From the NCBI GenBank assembly GCA_020881915.1, contig JAJFPB010000003.1, positions 620,001 through 684,000 of the forward strand: 64,000 bases of DNA, read 5' to 3'. This DNA is from Paramyrothecium sp. XJ0827. Lineage: Eukaryota; Ascomycota; Sordariomycetes; Hypocreales; Stachybotryaceae. Below are positions 24,528 through 35,176 of this stretch, piece by piece (the stretch's first letter is position 1; every line of letters begins with the position of its first letter). The translations under genes and the position numbers were made by a program. The notes under the pieces were generated by a model. The model was given only the letters and a program-made list of their open reading frames with translations, was not told where the DNA came from and made no database searches.

Positions 24528-25985
24528 GGGTAGCACGTGGAGACATAGTGTCAGGATTCGTTGTACACGTCTAACACTAAGTTCCTATAATTAATTACAA
24601 CCGGGTATGTTATGGGCGGGTAGGCCATTATGAGACGGTCGGATCGCAAGTCTATATGTATTTTGATGCGTGGTTCTTACGTCCATGGCGCATGTTTCTA
24701 TGAAACGTCCAAATAAATGCTCTTCTGATCCTAATGTATTTCTAAACACCAAACAAACCAGGCAAATGGTCCAAATGTACATTGATACCAGTCTGATCAA
24801 ACGCCGCCTTCCCAAATCGTTGACAATATGCACACCGAGCCGGATGATACAACACCCCAGGGAGTGTCGAATAAGAATTATCTCGTCCTGCCGCTCTTGC
24901 AGATTTCGAGACCAGGGTGTAGATAGCCTTGATTGCATTCTGCAGGTGGCACAAAGTCTTGAAAGAGATCTAGCGAATAGAAACCCATATCGAGCCGCCT
25001 GTAACGTCCGCCAAGTGAATTTGTGTGCGCGACCACCGCTGCCAAAAATGTGGATAGATGGCTACATGACGCGGCCCACACGCAAAGACCCAGCCTTGTT
25101 AACCCAGGAGTCCCAACTTATCAATGTGATAATTCGGGCCGTGGCTGCCGGGCTAAATGGAGCAGTGTTGCATCGGAAGATACTCGCATCAACACAGGGG
25201 GATGACTTTATGCACGGGCTGGTCCTTTGACGATCACGAGCCAGTTCAAGATCGATACGGCGTAAGAATAGAAGGAATTGCTGCGGGAAGATAAGCCGTA
25301 AGTGGGCCGTTTTTGACGAGGTGAACGTCGTCTCCCTCCACTGCACACCAACATGTTGTTGCATCGTGCCTATGCTACAACGGCGAAATTTGAAAGAAAG
25401 CCATAGATGATACCGCCTCATGCTGCCCTTGCCCCGGTCCGTGTCCTTGAGCCAAGAGACCGAGAAGCCTTGGTCAGCCGAGTCTCCCATCGCAATAGAC
25501 TCGCCTGGGACTTTGGACACCCTATTGAATTAGTCTAGTAAGAAGTTCCGAAGCCGGAAGGCAACGATCGCTAGGACCAGGTTGCAGCGAGAGCCATCCC
25601 GCCCGCCACGTCCTAGGCTTGAACGCCCCCTCACCCCTCTCCCCCCTCACTGCCCGTCTCTGTTGGCTCCGGTTGTTGGTTTCAGCAACAGCAGGTTGGT
25701 CGCAATAACAGGTTTCGGCCTACGGCCCTGTTCTTTGACCTGCAGACGTGATCAGAGGAGAAAAAGGGGGAGAGTACCGGTAACTCCACGGCTTTAAAGA
25801 TACTGCTACCACCGTGCGAGTAACGAGGTGTTGTAAGAATAGTCACTTGTGTCCGGTCGTCCTAACTCAACCTTGTCTTCCTCGTCTGATCGTTTGGTTT
25901 TCTGTCTTTGACTTTGTTCCCTTCTTCCGGTCCTCTTCTCCTATTAGATTTTTGCATCAAACCTACAGCGACAGAGAGATTCATT
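24528..25985. other. Intergenic, no gene recognised
   Basis: Several 60-190 codon ORFs overlap on both strands without family resemblance, start context or plausible splicing. A pyrimidine-rich C tract near 25630-25660 and the region up to 25985 probably serve as promoter for the receptor gene to the right. Confidence 0.45.
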
Positions 25986-27680
25986 ATGTCTAACTTGACC
26001 GAGGTTCTGACACTACTACCCAAGGCGGCTGTAAGATTCTTCCCCGTTCCACAATGAGCCGACATTTTGAAAGAACAAGACCAAGCTAACACACTGATTC
26101 TTAGGTCAATTGCCTTGTCGCGGCTATCAGTAACTCCACTTGTAAATTCGGCGACACAGCATGCACCTGCGCAAGCCCAACTGTCCAGGGCCAAGCGGCC
26201 CTGTGCATCGCCGCAAACTGCACGATCCGTGAAGCACTTTGTTCGCCTATTCCCTCTTCCCAAGCGCTCTTCCCAATCTCCAGAACACTTAACTGACCAT
26301 TCTATCTTTTTCCAGACACAAAGAACCTCACCGCACCATTATGCGGCGCCGAACCAGAAGTCGACCACTCCTTCGATGCCCCTTTCATCGCATTCGTGGT
26401 TCTCGCGGGCATCGCCGTCATACTTCGCCTAGTATCCAGGGTCGTGACGAGAGCAAACTTATGGTGGGACGACTTGTGCAACGTTTGTGCCTTGGTAGGG
26501 CCCTCGTACAAGAACGCGCAGCGCATGGCTCCGACTCACCGTATAATAGATTAGTTGCGTTGCTTTCACAGCTATTGGCTTTCGACGTATGCCATCATCT
26601 AAAAGCACAAATCTATCACTTTGCACAAGATCGCTAACAGGTTTGCAGTCAAGGACCTTGGCTTTGGCACCGACATGTGGGCAGTTCCGCACGAGAATAT
26701 TACAGAAATCTTGATCGTACGTTACTTCTCACGTCCCAGTCTCGTCCCCAACCATTTACTAAGAATCAGGGCTACTATATTGAATTTCTCTTGTACGGCT
26801 TGGCTCGTCTCTTTATCCGCATCTCTATAGTGCTCTTCTACCTTCGAATCTTTCAATTGTCGAAAGCCCGATTCGTCATGATTGGAACCATGGTTGCTAT
26901 GTGCTGCTTGTCAGCCTCATTTATCACTGCAACTTTATTCCAATGTACACCGGTCAAGTTCTTCTGGTTAAAGTGGGATGGGACACACAAGGGTCATTGC
27001 ATCAACACCACTGCAATGGTGTGGGCGAGTTCCATGTGCGCGATCGTCTTTGACTTTTGGCTCTTTTTCGTGCCTATCCCATTCATTATAAAGCTGAAGC
27101 TGTCGTGGAAGAAGAAACTTCTCGTCTCAATCATGCTGTTTGTCGGTATTGCGTAAGTTTCAGCATGGTCTAGGTCTTCATATTTTGCAGAGGCTTACCG
27201 AGTAACAGGGTCATCGTCATAAGTATTCTTCGAGTACCGTACATCAACGAATTTACAAAGACTCACAACGTGACGAGTGAGTATCATGCCTTTCCCGTTT
27301 GTTCTTTTAATAGTGCTAAACGGATCATAGAGGACTTTGTAGGCATCGGTATTTGGTCAGCTCTCGAAATAGACGTTGGCATAATTTGCGCTTGCATGCC
27401 AAGTATCCATGTCCTTTTCAAGGTACTGAAGCGCAAGCAATGGACCACGACGCGCAGCTCCGCGAGCCATCAATTTAGCCCCAGGTTAAAGCCTTCCGCT
27501 GGTAATGGACGCGGACCGTTCTCGAGAATTAATGTAATAAAGACGATCCAACAGAGCACTGCAACCGAGTCGGAAACACATCTCCCGCTCGACTGCAATA
27601 TCTTTAACAAGGTCGATATTGAGCTTACACCAGTTAGGAACGGGTCTTTCAAGAACTACGAGTTGAGCATGGACAAATAA
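25986..27680 (+). CDS. Pth11-like receptor with N-terminal CFEM domain
   Basis: Seven-helix fungal GPCR-like protein of the Pth11/rhodopsin-like family, used in sensing surfaces or host cues. The model has 8 exons and 420 residues; introns are 26031-26104, 26241-26315, 26506-26571, 26587-26640, 26717-26769, 27153-27208, 27277-27330. The cysteine-rich CFEM segment covers about residues 16-70 (Cys18, 28, 35, 37, 49, 54 and one near 67). The family marks LGFGTDMW, FLYGLARL...SIVLFYLRIF, LFQC and [23 protein letters not shown] are all present. No classical signal peptide is obvious before the CFEM region. The 15-nt fourth exon and its borders are inferred from phase. A close paralogue lies at 41666-43162. 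Confidence 0.85.
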
Positions 27681-28174
27681 TATAATACGCCATGAAGACC
27701 GAACTTTACTAGGCGTAGTCTAGTCAGGTCCTATGAAACTGGCGGTATTTAATATCTAGAAATTAGGATGGCTATTTTATTAAGAATCAGCTATACATTA
27801 TGACCTGACTTAAGGTTATAATGGTTACGCTTTCCCAATCCTTACCACTTAGATCCATACCGGGAGTGCTAAAGCTTGTTGACATTCAACCATTAATTCC
27901 ATAGCCCACTTCTTCATTTCATTAAGAAAGTGGAACAGCCCAAAGATTCGTAAGCACTCGTAAAGATCCTGACTACTGTTCCTCCTAAGCTCATTAGTGG
28001 ACGTTGCCCCAGATCTACAGGCCCTTGCTACAGCCGTGGAAGGCAGATAGCTGAGAGAGCGCTTTTAACGAATCAATGCTAAGTATATTGAATATTAATA
28101 ATCTGACACAATATCAGCATCCTTTTTTACACTCAGTTCGGGAAGAGACATTGGTGGGTCTAATATTTCTTGTC
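27681..28174. other. Intergenic, no gene recognised
   Basis: AT-leaning sequence downstream of the receptor gene. No ORF of interest and no repeat seen apart from short A/T runs. Confidence 0.4.
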
Positions 28175-28504
28175 ATGGCATGGACCAGAATCATAGTCGA
28201 TGCTACCGTCACGGAGACTATAACCGAACCTGCTATTACCGCATCGGCCGTGACCACCACAACCATTACTACCACGGAGGCTTCTCTACCGACCGCCACT
28301 AGCTTCCGCGTCAACGTCTGAGACGCAATCCTTGGCCAGGCCTACCTCGGAGTCCTTGAGCAGGGCGGCTTGGACTACGCCATCTGGACTAAGGACGCTA
28401 GTCAATCCATAACTGTGACCCTTGAGGCTCCAAGTGAAGCCAAACACCATACATCAAAACGATCACTAAACCTTGATGAAGGCGGAGAAATGTTTCATAG
28501 TGTG
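28175..28504 (+). pseudogene. Remnant of a Thr-rich extracellular protein gene
   Basis: One frame reads a short hydrophobic start and a Thr/Ala-rich stretch (TETITEPAITASAV), then phenylalanine and valine residues. It hits a TGA at 28319-28321. The same frame stays open for a further 60 codons with protein-like content (YLGVLEQGGLDYAIWTKDAS) to a second stop at 28504. The post-stop part resembles beta-rich modules that follow Thr-rich linkers in fungal wall proteins. This suggests a nonsense mutation in a truncated gene. No signal peptide or upstream exons were found, so it may be only a fragment. Confidence 0.4.
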
Positions 28505-28630
28505 ACTTCCTGATGACGGATATAATGAGAAGCGCTCCTATGGATGAGGCTGCCTAAAGAAATGACCACTTTCTTCACGGTGTCTTTTCGCCCTGGATGG
28601 TTGAAGTCGTAGCCGCGTTTGACGAGAACT

Positions 28631-30259
28631 TCAAGCAAGGGGATATCGAGGGTTCTCTCGCAGTTGTTCGCCGTAGATCCAGAACAGAGGAGGAATACCA
28701 CAGCCCACCACGGCGATAAAGCCAAGCAGACTATTTCCCCAGCCATAGCCCAGTTGTTCATACATATGCAATGCAAAGAGCGGGAAGGTAGCCGCAAATA
28801 TTGAACGAGATACAGTAATCGCGGCCATGGCAGATGCAGCATGTATGGTGAACGTATCTATCATATAGGTGGCGACAGACGACATGATGACGATAAATCC
28901 GAAGCCGGCGATGAGAGTCCCCAGTAGCGGCGCTGCCCAGTGGACATGGTTTTGCGCTGTCCAGCCGTAAATGAACAACCCAACAGGGACAAACGGCGAC
29001 CCAATGATGGTTAGCGGAAGACGATACTCTGGCTTCGGCCGTTGATCACCGTGTTTCTTAGTGAGATGCTGGATTATCTTATCCGAGGTAATTCCATAGA
29101 CGAGCATGCCTGTTAGCATCCCGATACCAGAGCCAATGTAGGTCAATCCAACAATACCCTCATTGAATTGGTAGACGTCCGAGAACAAGAAGGTGAAAGT
29201 GGTGAAGAAAAGGTAGAGCATGGCATATATGAATGCGTTGTACAAGCTGAACAGGCCGCAAATAGGTGACAGGAATAAGAGTTTTGCCGGACGAATAGCG
29301 GCTTGTATAAAAAGATCCTTAGTCTTGAGGCCGTGATCTTGTTTAGATCGCAGATTCTGGTTACCGGTCGCCTTCTGGAGTCGTTTTGTCTTCCTCTGCA
29401 ATAGCACTCTTGGGTTACTTTCTCGAAGAACGATCATACTGCCAAGCATTGCCACGCCGGAGGAGATGGCAACCAGCCAAAACAGCCATCGCCAGCCCGC
29501 AGCTTGAGCTAAGAAGCCACCTGCAACAGGACCAATGACAGGGCCAGCTACCAGAGGCAGATTCCAAACCATGATGCCGAGTCCGCGTTTCTCTGGGGGC
29601 AAAAGATCCACAATTGTGCCACCACCGACCGTGAGTGGAGCGCAGCTGAGCAAGCCGGCCAGGAACCGAAACCCGACTAGCATATCCATGTTCGATGAAA
29701 GAGCGCAGGCAATGTTGAGGATAATGAAGCTAATGTTTCCGGCATGATATATTGCGACTCTTCCGAAGATGTCGGCGAGGGGCACTAAGATAAGAGGGCC
29801 ACTATTCAACGACGTACGGGTCAGCACAAATCGTAGGGGTACGAGGAGAAAGGACACCATACGCCACGTAGCCGAGAAGGAAGATGGACACAACAAATGT
29901 GGCGAGTGTTGGATCGTGATTGTTGAATTCTTTCTGCGCCTGCGGTACTCCTGGAGCAAATACCGATGAGGCTAGTGGACTGAAGAAGGTGATTGCGGCA
30001 AGCGCGCCCACATTGGCCCATTTTTTCGTAGCCGGCCTGGTCTCAACTATTAGCAAGAAGCATGGTCTGTTGGCGACAGAGTCGTAGCTAACCAGTTTTG
30101 AGGATTCTCTGGATCATCGGGACCGTCCCAATCGACTATGTTTGGGTCGATTTCCTCTTCGTCAGCAGTACGTTGGACCTGTTGGGCTTTTTCCACGTCC
30201 TGGACGGTCTCGCTGTTGCGCGGTAAATCGCCAACGTCTGTGCTAGATGCCGCAGACAT
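28631..30259 (-). CDS. MFS multidrug/polyamine-type transporter (12-TM DHA1)
   Basis: Plasma-membrane drug:H+ antiporter family member of 503 residues with two introns (29802-29862 and 30037-30092). A hydrophilic acidic N-terminus ending in the typical WDGPDDPENPQNW motif leads into twelve predicted helices. GPLILVPLADIFGR (loop 2-3) and the motif-C-like region GPVIGPVAGGFLAQAAGWRW are present. The start is the ATG at 30259; the longer frame to 30274 begins with a non-ATG codon. The stop is at 28631. The gene is convergent with the decayed gene to its left and divergent from the HET gene. Substrate unknown; relatives export azoles, cycloheximide or polyamines. Confidence 0.88.
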
Positions 30260-31399
30260 CGCAATGGCGCTCAATCCGTAAGATTATTTAGCAAAGAAAG
30301 CTTTGGTATTATCTTACGGTCGTCAAATAACGAATATGCCTGAGGTGCTTAATATAATAACAGATCGGTAGCAGTTTTATAAGACGAAATAAGTGGGATA
30401 CCCCGGCGACGTGAACCAGGCTCGGTGCATCGCTTAATGTAGATTGAAGCGGTGGCTGACCAACCCACCTCGGGTCGACTCTCGGCGTCTACCGCAGTCC
30501 TTGCGGAAATGACATGATTGTCAATCTTGGGCCCTCACGCATAGAAGAGTTAAGCTGCCACCCGGCGGCGTTCTTTGGTAGCACGACGGTACGGGCCCCA
30601 TATGACGGCGGATTATCATAAATTATTAGCTCACAGAGAGAGTTTGGGCTGCTCGAACAGCCTTATTGATGTCCATACAGTTACAGAAGTTCGCGTGCAC
30701 CATCGCCAAATCATGCTCAGATCATAGATCTCGGCAGGGTCTCGGCGTTGTGGCAGCTCATGCGTATTTGATTGGTTCATCCCAAAAGGGTAAGTCGCCG
30801 TAGGGCGCCGATCAACCAGCGCCGACGCCGAGGGCCGACGTCTTTACAGCACGACGACCGCCTCTGCAGGTTATGTAATGGTCGGCCCAAGGCGAAGAAA
30901 CCAGGCTTTTGTCTTGTAGAGCCTCCGAGTCACGCTCATGCTCTAGGCCGCGACCTCATATTGCTAAGCACAAGAGTCCATCTAAGCTTACTCGGACAAA
31001 TCTAAACGATCCATGTTTAGAAATCGACTCCTTCTCAGCCCACGCACAAAGCAGGGCGACCAAACAAAAAGCGGTTGCCGTGAGAATGCTCAGGTTGACA
31101 TAAATAATATATCACCAGCTTTCGTAAAATAAACACAACGGTTGCCCAATGATTTGTGGCTTGAATGGTGCCTGTTTAGGATACCCTATAGAATGCTGGA
31201 TCCCTGTCGTGCACGACATGGATACAACATCACGTGTTAGAGGCCTTGCGCACGATTTTCAGCTGAGGGTCCAACGCTACCACCATCAGCATGAATCAGG
31301 GGCCAATGATATGTTCACATCCAACTAGCCTGGCAGGAAAGCTTTCTCTCTATCACCTCCACTACAACTTGGTTAGGCTGGCAACCGCCGGTGCTCGAG
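30260..31399. other. Intergenic between divergent genes, no gene recognised
   Basis: 1.1 kb between the MFS and HET starts. Short ORFs at 30772-31005 and 31291-31497 lack recognisable content. It is the likely promoter region for both genes. Confidence 0.4.
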
Positions 31400-33076
31400 A
31401 TGCGGCTCTTAAATGCCAAGACACATCGACTGGAAGTCTTCACAGATTCGGCAATTCCTCCGTACGCGATACTGTCTCACACTTGGGGCCAAAATGAAGT
31501 CACATTTCAGGATATGCAGAGTTTCCAGCCGGGCACCACTGGTTCTACTCAAGATGCCGATTCGGGGTACAGCAAGGTCTTGCATACCTGTGGGCAGGCT
31601 CTCCAAGACGGGCTCTCCTACGTCTGGATCGACACTTGCTGCATTGACAAGTCCAGTAGCGCGGAGTTGACCGAAGCAATTAACTCCATGTTCCAGTGGT
31701 ACCAGCGAGCTGCAGTTTGCTACGCCTACCTCTCAGATGTTCACAATACTGAGGACCCAAGACGGCCGGACTCCGAGTTCAGAAGGAGTAGGTGGTTCAC
31801 TAGAGGCTGGACCCTGCAGGAACTTTTGGCTCCACGCATTCTTCTCTTCTATTCTCGCAGTTGGCAGTTCATCAGCCCAGTCAATGGTCTCTATGAGACA
31901 ATAGAGGATATCACGGGCATTGAACGTTTCTACCTTCAACGGAGTTCGTCACAATGGAATTTCGTCTTCCGTCAAGCTAGTGTTGCGACACGGATGAGCT
32001 GGGCTTCCCTGCGAGAAACAACGAGGCTTGAAGACAAAGCATACTCTCTCCTCGGTATCTTCGACGTCAACATGCCGCTTTTGTATGGCGAGGGCCACAA
32101 GGCCTTTATTCGCTTGCAAGAGGAGATAATGAAGCAGACCGACGATGAAACAATCCTGGCGTGGGATTGGATCCGAAATGGTAGTAGTCTCGACGTCCCT
32201 CAGCATGGGTTTTTAGCAACTTCGCCGGTGCACTTTGCCAGTCGTTGGAAACTCATGCCCTGGTCCAGCGCCGGTAGCGGAACGGCCTTTTCCATAACAA
32301 ATAGAGGACTTCTAATCACGACACTTTTGAGAGATGACGCAAACGACAGTGGAGAGCCAAGATACCTTGCGATCCTCAGATGTAGCAGCAACATTGACCA
32401 CAACTATGGTATTGCTCTTCCATTGAAGAAGCTCGACAACAGCCAGACCAACCGCAAAGATGTTCCTTGCTTCTCTCGCACCGACGAAGATCCGTTCAAA
32501 GTCTTTGTAGGAGAAAGCAGCCGCTCCGCATCGGTGACCAATATCTGTATCTCGGCCCGACCTTGGTGGCCAAGTACGATATTCGAGGAATCGTGGTCGC
32601 TAGGCTTGCATGTGCCCAAGCTACCAAAGGGCTGTTTCATCGTAGCTGCATACCCCCCAAACGAGTGGTCGCCTGTTGATAATGTCGTTCTTGTCAACCA
32701 CAGGAGCAAGCACGAGCCACGATACATTGGAGCCAGCTGTGTCGACGGAGAATTCGTCATCAGGGCCCGGTTTGTGTCAGACTCTTGGAAAGTTGACTTG
32801 GCCAACGGGCAGCTGTGGGACCCAGCCCTAAGCCAAGCTCGGCATTTGCGCAGCCTGGATTATCGCGATGAGATATCCATCAATGGCCGTGCGTTGTGTT
32901 CCTTTGTGGAAACAAAATATGTCTTTCAGCGGGAGTTGATTATTATAGACGTAGAAGAAAAGCTGGAGGACTGGAGATGGGAGCTAGTGACCATCGCAGG
33001 AATGATTGTAGGTATTGGGTTTGTATTTACTCAAATGATTCCATTTCTGGAGCCCGGGAAGAGGCGTCGTCTTTAA
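31400..33076 (+). CDS. HET-domain (heterokaryon incompatibility) protein
   Basis: Single-exon, 558-residue cytoplasmic protein. The HET domain occupies about residues 20-150 and shows its three signature blocks: YAILSHTWG at 22, VWIDTCCIDKSS near 74, and RSRWFTRGWTLQELLAPR near 125-142. The remaining 400 residues resemble the C-terminal half of similar HET proteins (EDKAYSLLGIFDVNMPLLYGEG, KAFIRLQEEIM). A hydrophobic segment near the end (TIAGMIVGIGFVFTQMI) could be a membrane anchor. HET proteins mediate allorecognition and programmed cell death in fungi; whether this one is active in incompatibility is unknown. Start: MRLLNAK is the usual family start. The longer frame at 31391 lacks an ATG. 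Confidence 0.92.
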   Translation: MRLLNAKTHRLEVFTDSAIPPYAILSHTWGQNEVTFQDMQSFQPGTTGSTQDADSGYSKVLHTCGQALQDGLSYVWIDTCCIDKSSSAELTEAINSMFQWYQRAAVCYAYLSDVHNTEDPRRPDSEFRRSRWFTRGWTLQELLAPRILLFYSRSWQFISPVNGLYETIEDITGIERFYLQRSSSQWNFVFRQASVATRMSWASLRETTRLEDKAYSLLGIFDVNMPLLYGEGHKAFIRLQEEIMKQTDDETILAWDWIRNGSSLDVPQHGFLATSPVHFASRWKLMPWSSAGSGTAFSITNRGLLITTLLRDDANDSGEPRYLAILRCSSNIDHNYGIALPLKKLDNSQTNRKDVPCFSRTDEDPFKVFVGESSRSASVTNICISARPWWPSTIFEESWSLGLHVPKLPKGCFIVAAYPPNEWSPVDNVVLVNHRSKHEPRYIGASCVDGEFVIRARFVSDSWKVDLANGQLWDPALSQARHLRSLDYRDEISINGRALCSFVETKYVFQRELIIIDVEEKLEDWRWELVTIAGMIVGIGFVFTQMIPFLEPGKRRRL

Positions 33077-34177
33077 ATACTGGAGATTTCGGAGATAATG
33101 TACACCATCTGTTTTTAGTATCCACAAGGCAAACCTTTTGAATCGGTTCCATCATAATTAAAGGCCGATAGCTCAGCGATCTTACTGCAGCATTGATTTG
33201 ATGCGCATCAAGGGCCGCTTACTTTCAAAGCCGTATCCACCGCGGCTCTAGTGTGAGAACGGCCGGCAAGGAAGTGACTGCAGCACGCACATTGAAGGCG
33301 TCAGACAAGCTCTTCCCCAATGACAGGTCTTTGATCGTGACATCAAGTCACCGGCACGGACAAGCCGAACCAAGAACTTGTGCAAGCCATTTGTACGGAC
33401 ACCTAGAATTCAACTCGTCTAACGTTTCCCGGTAGTGGAGTTTCCGAACAGCCATTGCTGGCGTGTTCTTGCCCCACAAGAACAGAATGGCACTCATCCT
33501 TAGAAGCAAAAGAGACGCACCCATCGGGATGACGCTGCCAAGACGCGTTGCGCCACAAGTCTACATTCGAGTCTTAGGGAGTAACCTCAAGCCATTCCTG
33601 ATTACGAGCATTGAGAGTAAAATCTGTCAAAATTTCGGAAAAAAAGCAATTTGCAAGTATTTGATGGCAACAGATTTGCCCAATTTGTTAATCGAGTCAT
33701 CGCAAAATTCTGCACAAAAGATGCACAACGATCGTATTGAAGTGCCTTGACACGGAAGCCGGCACTTACATGTGGCGGCCAAGAGTCTGGGCACAGTGGC
33801 TTGCGCGGCCTGGACCTTTTCAAGGTTTGCGCAGCCATGACATAGACCAAGAGACTTTATTTTCCATCAAAATCACCTGGGTAATGCAATCAGGCTCCTA
33901 GAGTTAGATTAGGAGCTGGGTCTCGTGCTTATCGCTGCCGCCGCTTGGCCTAGTTCCGACGAAGCTCAAGGCTAGGCAGCGTCACTGGTGTGACGGCATC
34001 AATGCTGGACAAGATGTCTTTTACTGTCTATATAATGCCATCGTTCCTCTCAGATACTAGTAGACTTCATTCTTCGTCAAACAATCAACAGCGATAAACA
34101 CCTCTACTACCCTCAATCGTGGCTCAAAAATTCCACAAACCAAACAATTCTACAACAACCCTCTTATAATACACAAA
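33077..34177. other. Intergenic, with promoter of the small Gly-rich gene
   Basis: No convincing gene in 33077-34000. A clear TATA box, TATATAAT, lies at 34029-34036, about 140 bp upstream of the ATG at 34178. The leader between them is A/C-rich, as in highly expressed fungal genes. Confidence 0.5.
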
Positions 34178-34408
34178 ATGTGTTTTGGCGGTTCTTCTCG
34201 ACGGATGGGCGGTGGCATGTCCAGCGGCCGCATGGGTGCCCGTCCCGTCAAGGAAGTCCACCACCATCACCATGGAGGCGGCCGCATGGGTGGCGGCATG
34301 GGCGGCGGCGGAGGCTATGGTGGCCGTCGCACTGGTGGAATGAGTGGCATGTTCGGTGGTCGCCGTCAGGGTGGTGGTGGTATGATGGGTGGTAGCCGTC
34401 GCTACTAA
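34178..34408 (+). CDS. Small Gly/Met/Arg/His-rich protein (76 aa), unknown function
   Basis: I do not recognise a characterised family. The 76-residue protein begins MCFGGSSRRMGGG and is about 40% glycine. It contains repeated GGRMGGG and GGRR/GGMM blocks, a natural run of five histidines (residues 28-32) and an SRRY end. There is no signal peptide or membrane segment. Evidence that it is a real gene: a strong TATA box at 34029-34036, an A/C-rich leader, an ideal ACACAAAATG start context and consistent codon bias within the frame. The composition suggests a flexible, possibly RNA- or metal-binding peptide, but this is inference only. The alternate frames over the same bases are shadows. Confidence 0.7.
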   Translation: MCFGGSSRRMGGGMSSGRMGARPVKEVHHHHHGGGRMGGGMGGGGGYGGRRTGGMSGMFGGRRQGGGGMMGGSRRY

Positions 34409-35176
34409 TCGAGCCATTGGCCATCGAACGTACTGAAAAAAATCATACAAAACAAATGCCATCTAGCGGTGTTGCGGCTTCAACACGGTGTACCACTTTG
34501 AGTGAGATTATGGTACGATTTACGATGCAAGCAACCAGTCGTCATTAATAACGATATACCACGAGAGTTCAGTATTGACTGAAGTGTACCCGGTTATACA
34601 GGAAGCGATAACGTGGAGGAACAATGGGCTAGAATATGTTCTTGGCAATTCGTTGGCCGATATAATGTATAAATAGAGCCTTGCACTATGTGTATCAAGT
34701 TAAACTATGACTTTACTGGAATGATTTATTTGAGATCATGTCATTGTTACTTGGTTTGCATAAATAGGGGATAAGGATGATGCTGCAACCACGGGGCCAT
34801 AGTGTTGTTAACAAACACAAAAGTTCACCCGAATCTCGAATTAGCATCAATTAACGACTGCCCCATCGCACCATCCTCCCCACCAGCTCCCTCCGTTATT
34901 CCCTTTGATAACGCCATGTATCGAATCAAGCCTTAATAAGCGACAACATCTAGGTTACAGCCTTTGGCGTCTCAGTACCCAGCCCAAGGCCTCATAGAGA
35001 TAGGCAGACAAGTATGCATCACCAGAGTACTTGATAGCAAAGCGTTCATTAGAATGTCTGAAAGAACAGCATCTTACGTGCACTAAAAAGCATAGCAGAC
35101 CAAATGAGCATACGAAACAAGCACCTGCACACACACACACTTGAAAGCTCCCGACCAGACATTGACGCGCAACCTT
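34409..35176. other. 3' intergenic, no gene recognised
   Basis: Between the small Gly-rich gene and the convergent DUF1766 gene. It contains a short CA repeat (about 35128-35140) and T/A-rich sequence suited to 3' UTRs. No coding potential found. Confidence 0.4.

Noticed and set aside
24591..25520. ORFs up to 186 codons downstream of the cluster pump
   Set aside because: They overlap on both strands with no recognisable protein content.
34124..34462. Minus-strand Thr/Ala/His ORF opposite the Gly-rich gene
   Set aside because: It is the complement of the Gly/Met/Arg codons; the plus-strand frame has the TATA box and start context.
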